In this document: positions 50,034 to 58,694 of the stretch, piece after piece
How positions within the stretch are numbered: position 1 is the stretch's first letter
How the letters are laid out: each line of letters opens with the position of its first letter
NCBI RefSeq assembly: GCF_900187565.1
Contig: NZ_FYED01000002.1
Span: 305,193 to 369,192 of the forward strand
DNA length: 64,000 nt
Origin: Pseudomonas sp. Irchel 3A7
Lineage (GTDB): Bacteria > Pseudomonadota > Gammaproteobacteria > Pseudomonadales > Pseudomonadaceae
Direction: 5' to 3'
Position numbers and translations under genes: made by a program
The notes under the pieces: model-generated
Databases searched by the model: none
What the model was told of the DNA's origin: nothing
The model's input: the letters and a program-made list of their open reading frames with translations, nothing else

Positions 50034-51988
50034 TGAGCGCACCTGTCCTCACTACCCTGCTGGTGGCCAACCGTGGCGAAATCGCTTGCCGGGTGATGCG
50101 CACCGCCAAGGCCCTGGGCCTGACCACCGTGGCCGTGCACAGCGCCACCGACCGTGACGCCCGGCACAGCCGCGAGGCCGACATTCGCGTCGATCTCGGT
50201 GGCAGCAAGGCCGCTGACAGCTACCTGCAAATCGACAAATTGATCGCTGCCGCCAAGGCCAGCGGCGCCCAGGCGATCCACCCCGGTTATGGCTTTTTAT
50301 CGGAGAACGCCGGGTTCGCCCGCGCGATCGAAGCGGCCGGCCTGATTTTCCTCGGCCCGCCCGCCTCGGCCATCGACGCCATGGGCAGCAAGTCGGCGGC
50401 CAAAGCGCTGATGGAAACCGCCGGCGTGCCGCTGGTACCGGGTTATCACGGCGAGGCTCAAGACCTCGACACCTTCCGCGACGCCTGCGAACGCATCGGC
50501 TACCCGGTGCTGCTCAAGGCCACGGCCGGTGGCGGCGGTAAAGGCATGAAAGTCGTCGAGGATGTCAGCCAATTGGCCGAAGCCCTGGCCTCGGCCCAGC
50601 GTGAAGCCCTGTCGTCGTTCGGCGATTCGCGGATGCTGGTGGAGAAGTACCTGCTCAAACCCCGTCATGTGGAAATCCAGGTGTTCGCCGATCAACACGG
50701 CAATTGCCTGTACCTCAACGAACGTGACTGCTCGATTCAACGACGACACCAGAAAGTCGTCGAAGAGGCGCCAGCCCCCGGCCTGAGCCCGGAACTGCGC
50801 CGCGCCATGGGCGAAGCCGCCGTGCGTTCGGCGCAAGCCATCGGTTACGTCGGTGCCGGCACCGTGGAATTTTTGCTCGATGCCCGTGGCGAATTCTTCT
50901 TCATGGAGATGAACACCCGCCTGCAGGTCGAACACCCGGTCACTGAAGCCATCACCGGTCTCGACCTGGTGGCCTGGCAGATTCGCGTGGCCCGTGGCGA
51001 AGCATTGCCGATGACCCAGGATCAGGTGCCGCTGAACGGCCATGCGATTGAAGTGCGGCTCTATGCCGAGGACCCGGGCAACGACTTCCTGCCGGCGACC
51101 GGGCGTCTGGAGTTGTACCGCGAATCCGCGCCGGGTGCGGGTCGTCGCGTGGACAGTGGTGTCGAGGAAGGCGACGAGATTTCGCCGTTCTACGACCCGA
51201 TGCTCGGCAAACTGATTGCCTGGGGCGAGGACCGTGAACAGGCGCGCTTGCGACTGCTGAGCATGCTGGACGAGTTCGCCATCGGCGGGCTCAAGACCAA
51301 CATCAACTTCCTGCGCCGCATCATTGCGCATCCGGCGTTTGCTTCGGCGGAACTGGATACCGGGTTCATTCCGCGCTATCAGGAACAACTGCTGCCTGCA
51401 CCGGCCGAGCTCAGCGATGAGTTCTGGCAAGCCGCCGCCCAGTCGTTTGCCCAGAGCCAGCCGCGTTCACCGCGCGCCGATGATCCAAGTTCGCCTTGGG
51501 CCAACAGCAATGGTTTTCGGGCTGGCCTGCCGACGGAAATCACCCTGCACCTGAGTTGTGAAGGCCAGGACCGCGCATTGACGTTGGGCGCCGCCAATGC
51601 CCGCAGCGCACAGCTCAAAGGCGAGCATTTGCTGACGGAGCACGACGGCGTGCGCCGCCAGCATCGGGCTATCCGCCGTGGTGACTTCGTTTATCTGCAA
51701 TGGGAAGGTGAACTGCACCGCATCGAGTCCTACGACCCGATCAGCGCCGTCGAGGCCAGTCACAGCCATCACGGCGGGCTGACCGCCCCCATGAACGGCA
51801 GCATCGTGCGCGTGCTGGTGGAAGCCGGGCAAACGGTCGAGGCCGGGGCACAACTGGTGGTACTCGAAGCGATGAAGATGGAGCACAGCATTCGCGCGCC
51901 CCATGCCGGTGTGATCAAGGCACTGTATTGCCAGGAAGGCGAGATGGTCAGCGAAGGCAGTGCGCTGGTCGAGTTGGAAGAGGCGTGA
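50033..51988 (+). CDS. liuD: Methylcrotonyl-CoA carboxylase, biotin (alpha) subunit
   Basis: This 651-residue protein joins a biotin carboxylase domain (about 1-450) to a C-terminal biotin-carrier domain. Biotin carboxylase elements include LLVANRGEIACRVMRTAK, HPGYGFLSENAGFA, the ATP-grasp loop KATAGGGGKGMK and the FFMEMNTRLQVEHPVTEAITGLDLV catalytic stretch. The biotinylation site is Lys615 in LEAMKMEHSI. Together with LiuB it carboxylates 3-methylcrotonyl-CoA with ATP and bicarbonate. The ATG at 50033 overlaps the liuC stop; a TTG one codon earlier is less likely. It ends the operon at a hairpin. Confidence 0.95.
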   Translation: MSAPVLTTLLVANRGEIACRVMRTAKALGLTTVAVHSATDRDARHSREADIRVDLGGSKAADSYLQIDKLIAAAKASGAQAIHPGYGFLSENAGFARAIEAAGLIFLGPPASAIDAMGSKSAAKALMETAGVPLVPGYHGEAQDLDTFRDACERIGYPVLLKATAGGGGKGMKVVEDVSQLAEALASAQREALSSFGDSRMLVEKYLLKPRHVEIQVFADQHGNCLYLNERDCSIQRRHQKVVEEAPAPGLSPELRRAMGEAAVRSAQAIGYVGAGTVEFLLDARGEFFFMEMNTRLQVEHPVTEAITGLDLVAWQIRVARGEALPMTQDQVPLNGHAIEVRLYAEDPGNDFLPATGRLELYRESAPGAGRRVDSGVEEGDEISPFYDPMLGKLIAWGEDREQARLRLLSMLDEFAIGGLKTNINFLRRIIAHPAFASAELDTGFIPRYQEQLLPAPAELSDEFWQAAAQSFAQSQPRSPRADDPSSPWANSNGFRAGLPTEITLHLSCEGQDRALTLGAANARSAQLKGEHLLTEHDGVRRQHRAIRRGDFVYLQWEGELHRIESYDPISAVEASHSHHGGLTAPMNGSIVRVLVEAGQTVEAGAQLVVLEAMKMEHSIRAPHAGVIKALYCQEGEMVSEGSALVELEEA

Positions 51989-51993
51989 AATGA

Positions 51994-52015
51994 AGAACGC
52001 CCCCAGGGGCGTTCT
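51994..52015. terminator. hairpin at the end of liuD and the opposing repressor gene
   Basis: AGAACGCCCC (51994-52003) and GGGGCGTTCT (52006-52015) form an almost perfect inverted repeat between the convergent liuD and S24-type repressor genes. T-runs on either side are weak, so efficiency is uncertain. It could serve both transcripts. Confidence 0.65.
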
Positions 52016-52017
52016 GA

Positions 52018-52656
52018 TCAGAATTTGGCTGTCGCCTGAACCACCACGCCGATGATACGGCACTCTTGGGTGTAAAGGGCTTTCGGATACGTCGGATTGA
52101 GCGGGACCAGGTAACGCTGCCCGCCCTCTTCGATCAATTTGCGAAAAATCGCCTCGCTGCTGCTGGGCCATTGCGCGATCACCAGCTTGCCAGGTACGGC
52201 TTCCACATCCGGGTCCACCAGGATCAACATGCCCTCGGCGATGCTCAGGCCACTGGGTGCGGTCATCGCATCACCCGTGACCGTCAACCAGAAGGCCGCG
52301 CCCTGAGCGTGATAGTCGGACAGTTCGAAACGATACTGTGCCAGCTCCCCATCGCGGACTTCTCCGGTTTCCCGCCAGTCACTGACCGGGTAGCGGAAGT
52401 ACGGATTGTACTTCTGCGTCAGGGAAATCCCGTCTTCCTGTGAGTCCAAAGGCTCGCGAATGACCAAAGCCACTTCGAGAAAGTCCATGCCGAGCGCCTT
52501 CAACACCCGGTTCATGTTTTCCACGCCAGGCTCGCGACGTTTATTCAGCCAGTGACCCACGCCGCCCTGGGACATCCCGAGGCGGTCGGCGAGTATTTCT
52601 TGAGTGACTTTGAGCTCACTCATCTTGGCCTTGACCAATTCAATCCATTTATCCAT
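52018..52656 (-). CDS. Cro/C1-type repressor with an S24-like domain lacking the catalytic Ser
   Basis: This 212-residue phage-repressor-like protein has an N-terminal helix-turn-helix (TQEILADRLGMSQGGVGHWLNKRREPGVENMNRVLKAL, about 18-55) and a C-terminal LexA/CI-like S24 fold. In cleavable relatives the nucleophile lies in a GDSM motif; here it reads VTGDAM, with Ala130 replacing Ser. The region expected to hold the catalytic Lys (usually FKKL or FKRL) reads FRKL, with Arg172 at the likely position. Self-cleavage in the SOS response is therefore unlikely. The ATG at 52656 (MDKWIELV) is chosen over an open frame to 52698. It is divergent from a DUF6124-like gene. Confidence 0.82.
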   Translation of the reverse strand: MDKWIELVKAKMSELKVTQEILADRLGMSQGGVGHWLNKRREPGVENMNRVLKALGMDFLEVALVIREPLDSQEDGISLTQKYNPYFRYPVSDWRETGEVRDGELAQYRFELSDYHAQGAAFWLTVTGDAMTAPSGLSIAEGMLILVDPDVEAVPGKLVIAQWPSSSEAIFRKLIEEGGQRYLVPLNPTYPKALYTQECRIIGVVVQATAKF

Positions 52657-52785
52657 GGGCGGCACGATACGTGGTGGACTCCGGCCATCAAAACACAAAT
52701 TGTAGTATTTAAATTATGGTCACAAATACAGATCGTACTAGGATGACTTCACGGATCTGAATCTATCACGGAGCTTGCCATCACC
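52657..52785. promoter_or_regulatory. divergent control region of the S24-like repressor and DUF6124-like gene
   Basis: An A+T-rich stretch contains ACAAAT at 52695-52700 and again at 52722-52727, 27 bases apart in the same orientation, followed by related GTAGTA and CGTACTA words. This is a plausible location for the repressor's operators and both promoters. I cannot define hexamers with confidence. Confidence 0.35.
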
Positions 52786-53127
52786 ATGACCCAACCCGCC
52801 AACGAATTGCCTGATATGCAAATCGACACCTCCCTCACCTCGCCCCAAGGTTCGGCCGCTGCCCAGCGCGCATTGGACTACTACCTGAAACCGGCTGTTT
52901 CAGAGGAAGTGGTCGAGGCACGTTTCTTTGATGTGAACCGCAACATCAGCTGCGAGGAGGCACTGGTCCATGCCACGGACCTGCTGCGATGCGCCGCCGC
53001 CACGGCCTGCGAGTCAGCCAGTCATCTGCAGGGGACGAACCGGGACCTGGCATTTTCGACGGTGCATATGATCGACATGGCCAAGGCCATGGTGGATCGG
53101 TCACTGGAGAGATATCAGAACGGTTGA
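52786..53127 (+). CDS. DUF6124-like small protein
   Basis: This 113-residue protein of a type common in Pseudomonas (DUF6124/DUF3077-like) has an acidic N-terminal half and a C-terminal helix (FSTVHMIDMAKAMVDRSLERY). It carries FFDVNRNISCEEALVHATDLLRCAAATACESASHL, typical of the group. No signal peptide or membrane segment is seen. Function is unknown. Its divergent position from the repressor suggests control by it. It is preceded by an AGCTTGCC gap and begins MTQPANELPD. Confidence 0.72.
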   Translation: MTQPANELPDMQIDTSLTSPQGSAAAQRALDYYLKPAVSEEVVEARFFDVNRNISCEEALVHATDLLRCAAATACESASHLQGTNRDLAFSTVHMIDMAKAMVDRSLERYQNG

Positions 53128-53188
53128 AGCGAAGCTGCAAAAAAAGAGAGGACGGGAAAGAATTTTCCAATCGCGCAGATAAAATCAT

Positions 53189-53220
53189 TTGACTTGCAAA
53201 CGAGAATGATTATTATTGCA
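53189..53220 (+). promoter_or_regulatory. Fur-box promoter of the PrrF-like sRNA
   Basis: TTGACT (53189-53194) and TATTAT (53211-53216) form a sigma-70 promoter with a 16-base spacer. GAGAATGATTATTATTGCA (53202-53220) matches the 19-base Fur consensus at 13 positions and covers the spacer and -10, so iron-loaded Fur should block transcription. Confidence 0.8.
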
Positions 53221-53221
53221 T

Positions 53222-53334
53222 CAGCTGGTCGCGAGATCAGTCGATGGACCAGGGACCTTAGGTCGGTCTCCTGGACTATCTCCTCATCAGGCTAATCACG
53301 GTTTTTGACCCGGCTTTTTGCCGGGTCTTTTTTT
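53222..53334 (+). ncRNA. prrF: PrrF-type iron-responsive sRNA
   Basis: An RNA of about 113 nt lies just downstream of a Fur-box promoter. It contains the strongly conserved PrrF core (CTCCTCATCAGGCTAATCAC, 53280-53299, then GGTTTTTGACCCGG) that pairs with mRNAs of iron-using proteins under iron limitation. It begins near GCTGGTCGCGAGATCAG and ends at a GACCCGGC / GCCGGGTC terminator hairpin (53307-53327) with seven T residues. PrrF is a functional analogue of enterobacterial RyhB. A second tandem copy, as in P. aeruginosa, is not seen here. The 283 bases between this RNA and the gamma-glutamyltransferase gene hold nothing I can recognise. Confidence 0.88.
53307..53334 (+). terminator. terminator of the PrrF-type sRNA
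   Basis: GACCCGGC (53307-53314) pairs with GCCGGGTC (53320-53327) around a five-base T-rich loop, followed by TTTTTTT. Confidence 0.92.
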
Positions 53335-53617
53335 GCCAGTTTTCTGGCTTATGGCTTCAGGCTAATGAAGTCTGTAGGTGCCGCAAATTCGATGGCGCGG
53401 ATGATATCAAAAGAATATTTGTTGGCAAGAGAAGCCTTTAATCATTAAGGCAAACTAATGGCAAATAGCACTTGAGAATCAATCGCATAATCTCTAAGCT
53501 GCGTCAGCGTCAGGGAGGACGCCCCCCGTTTTTCCTTCGTCCGCGACTTGTCCCCGGCGATGATCCATCGCTGCAAGGCAGGCAAAGACCGAATGCCCTT
53601 GCCGCCCCTCTCTCCCC

Positions 53618-55240
53618 TCAATACACAGCAATATGCGAATCCGTTCGCGGCTCGGTCCCGCCACAAAGCACCCCGGTTTCAGGGTCGCGCAGGATGATTT
53701 GCCCGCGACCGTAACTGGTGAGATCGCAAGCCACCTCGACCTCATGCCCACGCCGAGCCAATGCCGCCGCCATGTCTCGCGAAGCGTCCTGCTCAATACC
53801 GACCTTCAGTCCGCCCAGCCATTGCCAGCGCGGCGCATCGAGGGCCGCTTGCGGGTTGAGCCCGAAATCCACCAGGTTCATCACCATCTGCACGTGCCCT
53901 TGCGGTTGCATGTAACCGCCCATCACACCGAAGGGTCCCATCGCCTCTCCGTCCTTGCTGAGGAACCCGGGAATGATGGTGTGGAAGGTCTTTTTGCCCG
54001 GCGCCAGGCAATTGGAATGCGCGGGATCAAGACTGAACTCTTCACCCCGGTTTTGCAGGGCGATACCGCTGTCGGGCAACACCACGCCGGAACCGAAGCC
54101 GTGATAGTTGCTCTGGATGAAGGACACCATGTTGCCTTCGGCGTCGGCGGTGGCCAGGTACACGGTGCCGCTGGCGTGGGGATCGCCCGGCTGCGGCGCC
54201 ACGGCCCGTTCGCCGATCTGCGCCCGGCGATGGACCGCATAGTGGTCGCTCAGCAAGTCGTCCACGGCGACCCGCATATGTTCCGGGTCCGTGATGTAGT
54301 GCAAGCCATCGCAGTAAGCGAGTTTCATGGCTTCGAGCTGACGGTGCCAGGTTTGCTGGCTGTCACGGTGATCGAAATCGAAGCCCTCGAGAATCTTCAG
54401 GGTCATCAATGCCACGAGTCCCTGGCCGCTCGGTGGAATCTCCCAGACATCGACACCGCGGTAGTTGACCTTGATCGGGTCCACCCATTGCGCGCGGTAA
54501 TCCTGCAGGTCGCTGGCGCGCAAATAGCCGCCCGTGGCCCGCGAATGCGCATCCAGCCGTTGCGCCAGGGCGCCACGATAGAAACTCTCGCAACCGGTGG
54601 CTGCCAGTTCACTCAAGGTGCGTGCCTGGGCCGGGTTGCGGAACAGTTCACCGGCACGGGGCGCGCGGCCGTCAATCAGAAAGGTGTCGAACCAGCTCTC
54701 AAGCACGTCGCTGCGATCCCTGCTGTTATCTTGGCTGAAATCCTCCAGCGCGGTCTGCCATTGCAGGGCAACCACCGGCGACACCGGAAAACCCTCCCGC
54801 GCCAGACTGATGGCCGGTTGCAGCAAATCGGCAAAGGGCAGTCGACCGAAACGCGTGGACAGCTCCGCCCAGGCAGACGGACAGCCCGGAACCGTCACCG
54901 GCGTCCAGCCATGCAAAGGCATCTTGTCATGACCGGCGGCTTTCACCGCCTCGATGCTCAAGGCCTGGGGGGCCGCGCCGTTGGCGTTCAAGCCGTGCAA
55001 CTTGTTTTGCGTCCAGACCAGCGCAAAGGCATCGCCGCCGATGCCGCAACCGGTGGGTTCAACCACGGTCAGCGCCGCGGCCGTGGCGATGGCCGCATCG
55101 ATAGCGTTACCGCCGCGCCGCATGATTTCGATGCCTGCTTCGGCGGCCAATGGCTGAGAGGCGGCGACCATACCGCGTTTGGCGAAGACACTTTGACGTT
55201 GTGAGGCGTAGGGGTATTCATGGGCGGAAAATTTGAACAT
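53618..55240 (-). CDS. Gamma-glutamyltransferase family protein
   Basis: This 540-residue Ntn-hydrolase precursor is predicted to self-cleave before the catalytic Thr in the ASGTVYLATADAEGNMVSF region (about residue 355). Other family landmarks are GGNAIDAAIATAAALTVVEPTGCGIGGDAFALVW near the N-terminus and the FGVMGGYMQPQGHVQMVMNLVDFG block near the C-terminus. There is no signal peptide, and the motifs are closer to the YwrD-type than to periplasmic E. coli GGT. It would hydrolyse or transfer gamma-glutamyl groups. It is followed upstream by an amino-acid ABC importer and a GntR regulator on the same strand, suggesting uptake and breakdown of a gamma-glutamyl compound. The ATG at 55240 is chosen over an upstream TTG. 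Confidence 0.9.
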   Translation of the reverse strand: MFKFSAHEYPYASQRQSVFAKRGMVAASQPLAAEAGIEIMRRGGNAIDAAIATAAALTVVEPTGCGIGGDAFALVWTQNKLHGLNANGAAPQALSIEAVKAAGHDKMPLHGWTPVTVPGCPSAWAELSTRFGRLPFADLLQPAISLAREGFPVSPVVALQWQTALEDFSQDNSRDRSDVLESWFDTFLIDGRAPRAGELFRNPAQARTLSELAATGCESFYRGALAQRLDAHSRATGGYLRASDLQDYRAQWVDPIKVNYRGVDVWEIPPSGQGLVALMTLKILEGFDFDHRDSQQTWHRQLEAMKLAYCDGLHYITDPEHMRVAVDDLLSDHYAVHRRAQIGERAVAPQPGDPHASGTVYLATADAEGNMVSFIQSNYHGFGSGVVLPDSGIALQNRGEEFSLDPAHSNCLAPGKKTFHTIIPGFLSKDGEAMGPFGVMGGYMQPQGHVQMVMNLVDFGLNPQAALDAPRWQWLGGLKVGIEQDASRDMAAALARRGHEVEVACDLTSYGRGQIILRDPETGVLCGGTEPRTDSHIAVY

Positions 55241-55270
55241 GGCAGACTCACACAAAGATTTTTGACGGGT

Positions 55271-56050
55271 TCACAACACGCGACTGAGAAACGCCCGCGT
55301 ACGGGCATGACTGGGCTGGCTGAAGATCTGTTCGGGCGGGCCTTGCTCGATCAGCTCGCCCTGATCGAGCACCACCACCCGGTCGGCCACCTCGCGGGCG
55401 AAACCCATTTCGTGGGTCACCACGACCATGGTCATGCCCTCTTCGGCCAGTTCCTTCATCACTTGCAGCACTTCACCCACCGTCTCCGGATCAAGTGCGC
55501 TGGTGGGTTCGTCGAACAGCATCGCCTGGGGCTTCATGGCCAGCGCCCGGGCAATGGCCACCCGCTGTTGCTGGCCACCGGACAACATCGATGGATAGTG
55601 ATCGGCCTTCTCCGCCAACCCTACCCGCTTGAGCAGTGCCCGCGCCTGCTCCACCGCCGCCGCGCGCGGCACGCCCAGCACATGGATCGGTGCTTCGATA
55701 ATGTTTTCCAGGGCGGTCATATGCGGGAACAGATTGAAGCGCTGAAACACCATGCCGATGTCCCGCCGCTGGCGAGCGATGTTGCGCTCCGAGTCGCGGG
55801 CCAGGCTGCCATCGGCGCGGGTGCGATAACCCATCGGCTGACCGGCGACGCGAATCTGCCCGGACTGAATGTCTTCCAGCAGGTTGATGCAGCGGATGAA
55901 GGTGGTTTTGCCGGACCCGGAGGCACCGATCAACACCACCACTTCACCGCGCCGCACTTGCAGGGAAATGCCCTTGAGTATTTCCAGGTCACCGAAGGAC
56001 TTGTGAATATCCAGCGCTTCGATGACCAGTTCTTCACTCATGTGTGCCAT
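55271..56050 (-). CDS. Polar amino-acid ABC transporter ATPase
   Basis: This 259-residue nucleotide-binding subunit is of the GlnQ/HisP type. Walker A is GASGSGKTT (about 41-49), the signature [16 protein letters not shown], Walker [14 protein letters not shown] and the H-loop [14 protein letters not shown]. All catalytic residues look intact. It starts one base after the permease stop (ATG 56050); an alternative ATG three codons later is possible. It would power the adjacent permease. Confidence 0.92.
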   Translation of the reverse strand: MAHMSEELVIEALDIHKSFGDLEILKGISLQVRRGEVVVLIGASGSGKTTFIRCINLLEDIQSGQIRVAGQPMGYRTRADGSLARDSERNIARQRRDIGMVFQRFNLFPHMTALENIIEAPIHVLGVPRAAAVEQARALLKRVGLAEKADHYPSMLSGGQQQRVAIARALAMKPQAMLFDEPTSALDPETVGEVLQVMKELAEEGMTMVVVTHEMGFAREVADRVVVLDQGELIEQGPPEQIFSQPSHARTRAFLSRVL

Positions 56051-56051
56051 C

Positions 56052-56819
56052 TCAACGCCCCCTCAACAGTTTCATGGTGTTGCGCCCGAACATCCGGCTG
56101 GCCGCCGGCGCCGGACGGTCCGACTGACCGAAGCGGGTTTCGAGCCAGCGCTGGAAAAAGCCCCAGAGTGTGGTCAAGGCCAGGAAGTAAATAGCCACGA
56201 CCAGATACAACTCGAACACCCTGAAGGTCGCCGACGTCACCATTTGCGTACTGAGCAGCAGCTCCTGAACCCCGATGACGCTGACCAGCGTGGTGTTTTT
56301 CAGCATCACGTTGAACTCGTTGCCCAGCGGTGGCACGATCACCCGGAACGCCTGTGGCAACACGACACGCCGCATCAGCTTGGGAAAGGTCATGCCCAAT
56401 GAACGCCCGGCTTCGTACTGCCCCTTGTCCACCGCGCCGATACCGGCACGGATGATCTCGGCCATGTACGCGCCTTCATTCAGTCCCAACGCGATGATCG
56501 CGGCCTGAATGTTGCCGGGCACGACGATCCAGCCAAGGTCCAGGTCCTCAAAGCGGAAAATGCCCCCCGCCGCCAATGCCGTGTACAGAAAAACGATCTG
56601 TACCAGCAGTGGCGTACCGCGCATCAGCCAGACATAAAAGCGCACCGGATACTGCAAGAGCGGGTTGCTCGACAGCTTCATCAGCGCGGCGATCAGCCCC
56701 AGGACGCAACCGAGCAACATCGCCGAAACGCTGATCAGGCAGGTCAGCCACAGCCCCGTCAGGTAGACATCGCTGGGCTGCAACAGGTACTGCCAGAACA
56801 CATCCCAATTGAAGTTCAT
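56052..56819 (-). CDS. Polar amino-acid ABC transporter permease
   Basis: This 255-residue permease of the His/Glu/Gln/Arg/opine family has about five hydrophobic helices. The conserved EAA-type region is [56 protein letters not shown]. Only one permease gene is present, so it would act as a homodimer. The ATG at 56819 ([13 protein letters not shown]) is used; the open frame extends to 56861 without family similarity. It lies between the binding protein and ATPase genes. Confidence 0.9.
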   Translation of the reverse strand: MNFNWDVFWQYLLQPSDVYLTGLWLTCLISVSAMLLGCVLGLIAALMKLSSNPLLQYPVRFYVWLMRGTPLLVQIVFLYTALAAGGIFRFEDLDLGWIVVPGNIQAAIIALGLNEGAYMAEIIRAGIGAVDKGQYEAGRSLGMTFPKLMRRVVLPQAFRVIVPPLGNEFNVMLKNTTLVSVIGVQELLLSTQMVTSATFRVFELYLVVAIYFLALTTLWGFFQRWLETRFGQSDRPAPAASRMFGRNTMKLLRGR

Positions 56820-56830
56820 CAGGTTTGCCC

Positions 56831-57637
56831 TCAGTCCAGTTTGTCGCTGTCGACATGCCATTTACTGAGGAGCGCGGCGTAACTGCCGTCGGCGCGCATG
56901 CCTTGCAGGACTTCGGTCAAGGCCACTGTCAGCTGTGGATCGCTCTTGCGCACGCCAAAACCGGTGAGGATGCGATTGAACGCCGGTACTGCCGACTGGA
57001 ACAGGTCCGGGGCCAGTTGCTGATAATGTCCGGCGGACTCGACCGTGGTACCGAAGGCATCCACCTGATTGATGCGCAAGGCCTGAAAGGCGTCGGCATC
57101 GACGTTGTACACCACCAGTTTCATCGGCGCCTTGCCAGCCGCTTCGAGCTTCTCGTTTTCCTTGCCCAGCAGCACACGGATGGTCGAACCGTTACTGACC
57201 GCGACCTTGAGCCCGGACAGGTCCTCCAGGGTACTCACCGCTTTTGGATTGCCCTTGGGCACCACGATCGATTGGCTGGAATACATAAAGTTGACGATGT
57301 CGATCACCTCGCGGCGTTCGGGTTTATCGAACAACTGATCGACGATCATGTCGCACTGCTGCGCCAGCAGAGCCGGGATCAATCCGGCGAAGGGCGAGAT
57401 GCGCCATTCGACCTTCTTGTCCCCCAGACGCTTGGCGATCGCTTCCCCCATGTCGACCTGCAGCCCGACCGGTTTCTGCTTCATGTCAAACGACACCAGC
57501 GGTGGCGAGTCCATGCCGGAGCAATAGACGATCTTCTCGCTCTTGCTCAGTCGCTCGGGTAACTCGGGGGCGGCGAGCGCCCATTGCGAACACAGACTCA
57601 AGGTGAACACGGCAACTAACGCGCAAGGCTTGTGCAT
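56831..57637 (-). CDS. Amino-acid ABC transporter substrate-binding protein
   Basis: This 268-residue family 3 solute-binding protein has a signal peptide (LVAVFTLSLCSQWALA, cut before APELPE). Periplasmic-binding motifs include GLQVDMGEAIAKRLG, WRISPFAGLIPALLAQQCDMIVDQLFDKPERREVIDIVNFMYSSQSIVVPKG and LSGLKVAVSNGSTI. The usual aspartate/arginine ligand-binding elements of amino-acid binders are only partly visible, so the ligand is uncertain; a gamma-glutamyl or amino-acid compound is suggested by the neighbouring transferase. Confidence 0.88.
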   Translation of the reverse strand: MHKPCALVAVFTLSLCSQWALAAPELPERLSKSEKIVYCSGMDSPPLVSFDMKQKPVGLQVDMGEAIAKRLGDKKVEWRISPFAGLIPALLAQQCDMIVDQLFDKPERREVIDIVNFMYSSQSIVVPKGNPKAVSTLEDLSGLKVAVSNGSTIRVLLGKENEKLEAAGKAPMKLVVYNVDADAFQALRINQVDAFGTTVESAGHYQQLAPDLFQSAVPAFNRILTGFGVRKSDPQLTVALTEVLQGMRADGSYAALLSKWHVDSDKLD

Positions 57638-57668
57638 GGTGCATGACTCCAGTTGGCTGGTTGTTCTT

Positions 57669-58337
57669 CTATTGGTGGGCTTCGAGAAACTGAATAAGTC
57701 GCGGAATGGTGCCCTCGATGTGCTCGCACACTACGGCGGCGGCTTTGTCCGGGTCGCCCGAACGCAGTGCGTCGATGATCGAGGCGTGTTCGTCCCGGGC
57801 GCTGCGGGGTTTGTCGGCGTGTTGCAGCCACAGGCGCATGTGCGGCTCGATCACCGAATACAGCGCCGAAATCTGCCGCATCAGGCGCGGACGTTCACTC
57901 AGGCTGCACAGATATTCATGAAAGGCGCGATGGCGGCTGACCCACTCGGCGCCGTCTTCGCGATAGTCGTCCATCTCATCGAGCAAGCGCTCCAGATGAC
58001 TGAATTGACGCTCGGTGATTTTCGTCACCGCAACTCGAATGGCCAGGCCTTCAAGGGCGCTGCGCATCTCGAACACCTCGCGCATTTCCTCGATGTTCAG
58101 GCCGCGCACGATGGCGCCGCGGTTTGGCCGTAGCGTCACCAGGCCGTCGGCATCCAGACGCCGGAACGCTTCACGCACCGGCATGCGGCTCATGCCGATT
58201 TCCCCGGCGATGTCCTCGGCAATCAGCCGCTCACCGGTGCGGTAACGTCCTTTGCAGATGGCTTCCAGGAGAAAGTTGTAAGCCTCCTCCTCGGCGGTAA
58301 CGGGCTGGCGCTCGGCGTAGACAGGGGCGAATTTCAT
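57669..58337 (-). CDS. GntR-family regulator (FCD type)
   Basis: This 222-residue regulator has an N-terminal winged helix-turn-helix (GERLIAEDIAGEIGMSRMPVREAFRRLDADGLVTLRPNRGAIV, about 38-80) and an all-helical FCD effector domain (FEMRSALEGLAIR, HRAFHEYLCSLSERPRL, EHASIIDALRSGDPDKAAAVVCEHI). The conserved metal-type His residues of FCD domains are visible in HRAFHEYL and EEH-like positions. It is upstream of, and on the same strand as, the ABC importer and gamma-glutamyltransferase genes and probably controls them. The ATG at 58337 follows AAAAGGTG. Confidence 0.88.
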   Translation of the reverse strand: MKFAPVYAERQPVTAEEEAYNFLLEAICKGRYRTGERLIAEDIAGEIGMSRMPVREAFRRLDADGLVTLRPNRGAIVRGLNIEEMREVFEMRSALEGLAIRVAVTKITERQFSHLERLLDEMDDYREDGAEWVSRHRAFHEYLCSLSERPRLMRQISALYSVIEPHMRLWLQHADKPRSARDEHASIIDALRSGDPDKAAAVVCEHIEGTIPRLIQFLEAHQ

Positions 58338-58694
58338 CGGGTGCACCTTTTGTATTTTTGTATCCAATTATCCATAAAGCCAAAAAGGCACATTGCGTGC
58401 CAGGTTCGGCGCAGAGCGTGCAGGTCTTTGATTGAATTGATTTAGCTGAAATCAGGAAGGCCGATAGTCGCCATGGGGGCCGGACGGAAACGAGTTGAAA
58501 TGAACCAGGGTGTAACCAAAGCGCCACAAAACGGTGCGGGCAGTAACACGGCCAGTGGCAATGCAGTGAAGGTGAATTTCGAGCCGCGAAGCCAAACTTC
58601 GGCATGGCCGGTGAAACGATTTTTCTCCGCTGCCAGCCCCCTTCTCTTGCGTGTAAAGTAGCCGCCATAAAAATCTTAATCAGGAACCCTGACC
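58338..58694. other. divergent gap between the GntR and M14 peptidase genes
   Basis: The 357 bases contain TTGTATCCAA (58358-58367), a weak match to FCD-type GntR operators, and an inverted repeat GGCAC-N6-GTGCC (58387-58402) whose minus strand also resembles a sigma-54 promoter. Otherwise only short open frames without coding features are present. The right-hand end carries an A+T-rich TAAAAATCTTAATCAGGA leader of the peptidase gene. Confidence 0.4.

Noticed and set aside
58387..58402. Minus-strand sigma-54-like TGGCACG-N4-GTGCC before the GntR gene
   Set aside because: The -12 element is poor (GTGCC) and the similarity is explained by a simple GGCAC/GTGCC inverted repeat; no activator gene is near.
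58473..58661. 62-codon open frame in the GntR-M14 peptidase gap
   Set aside because: No convincing ribosome-binding site, codon pattern or similarity to known small proteins could be seen.
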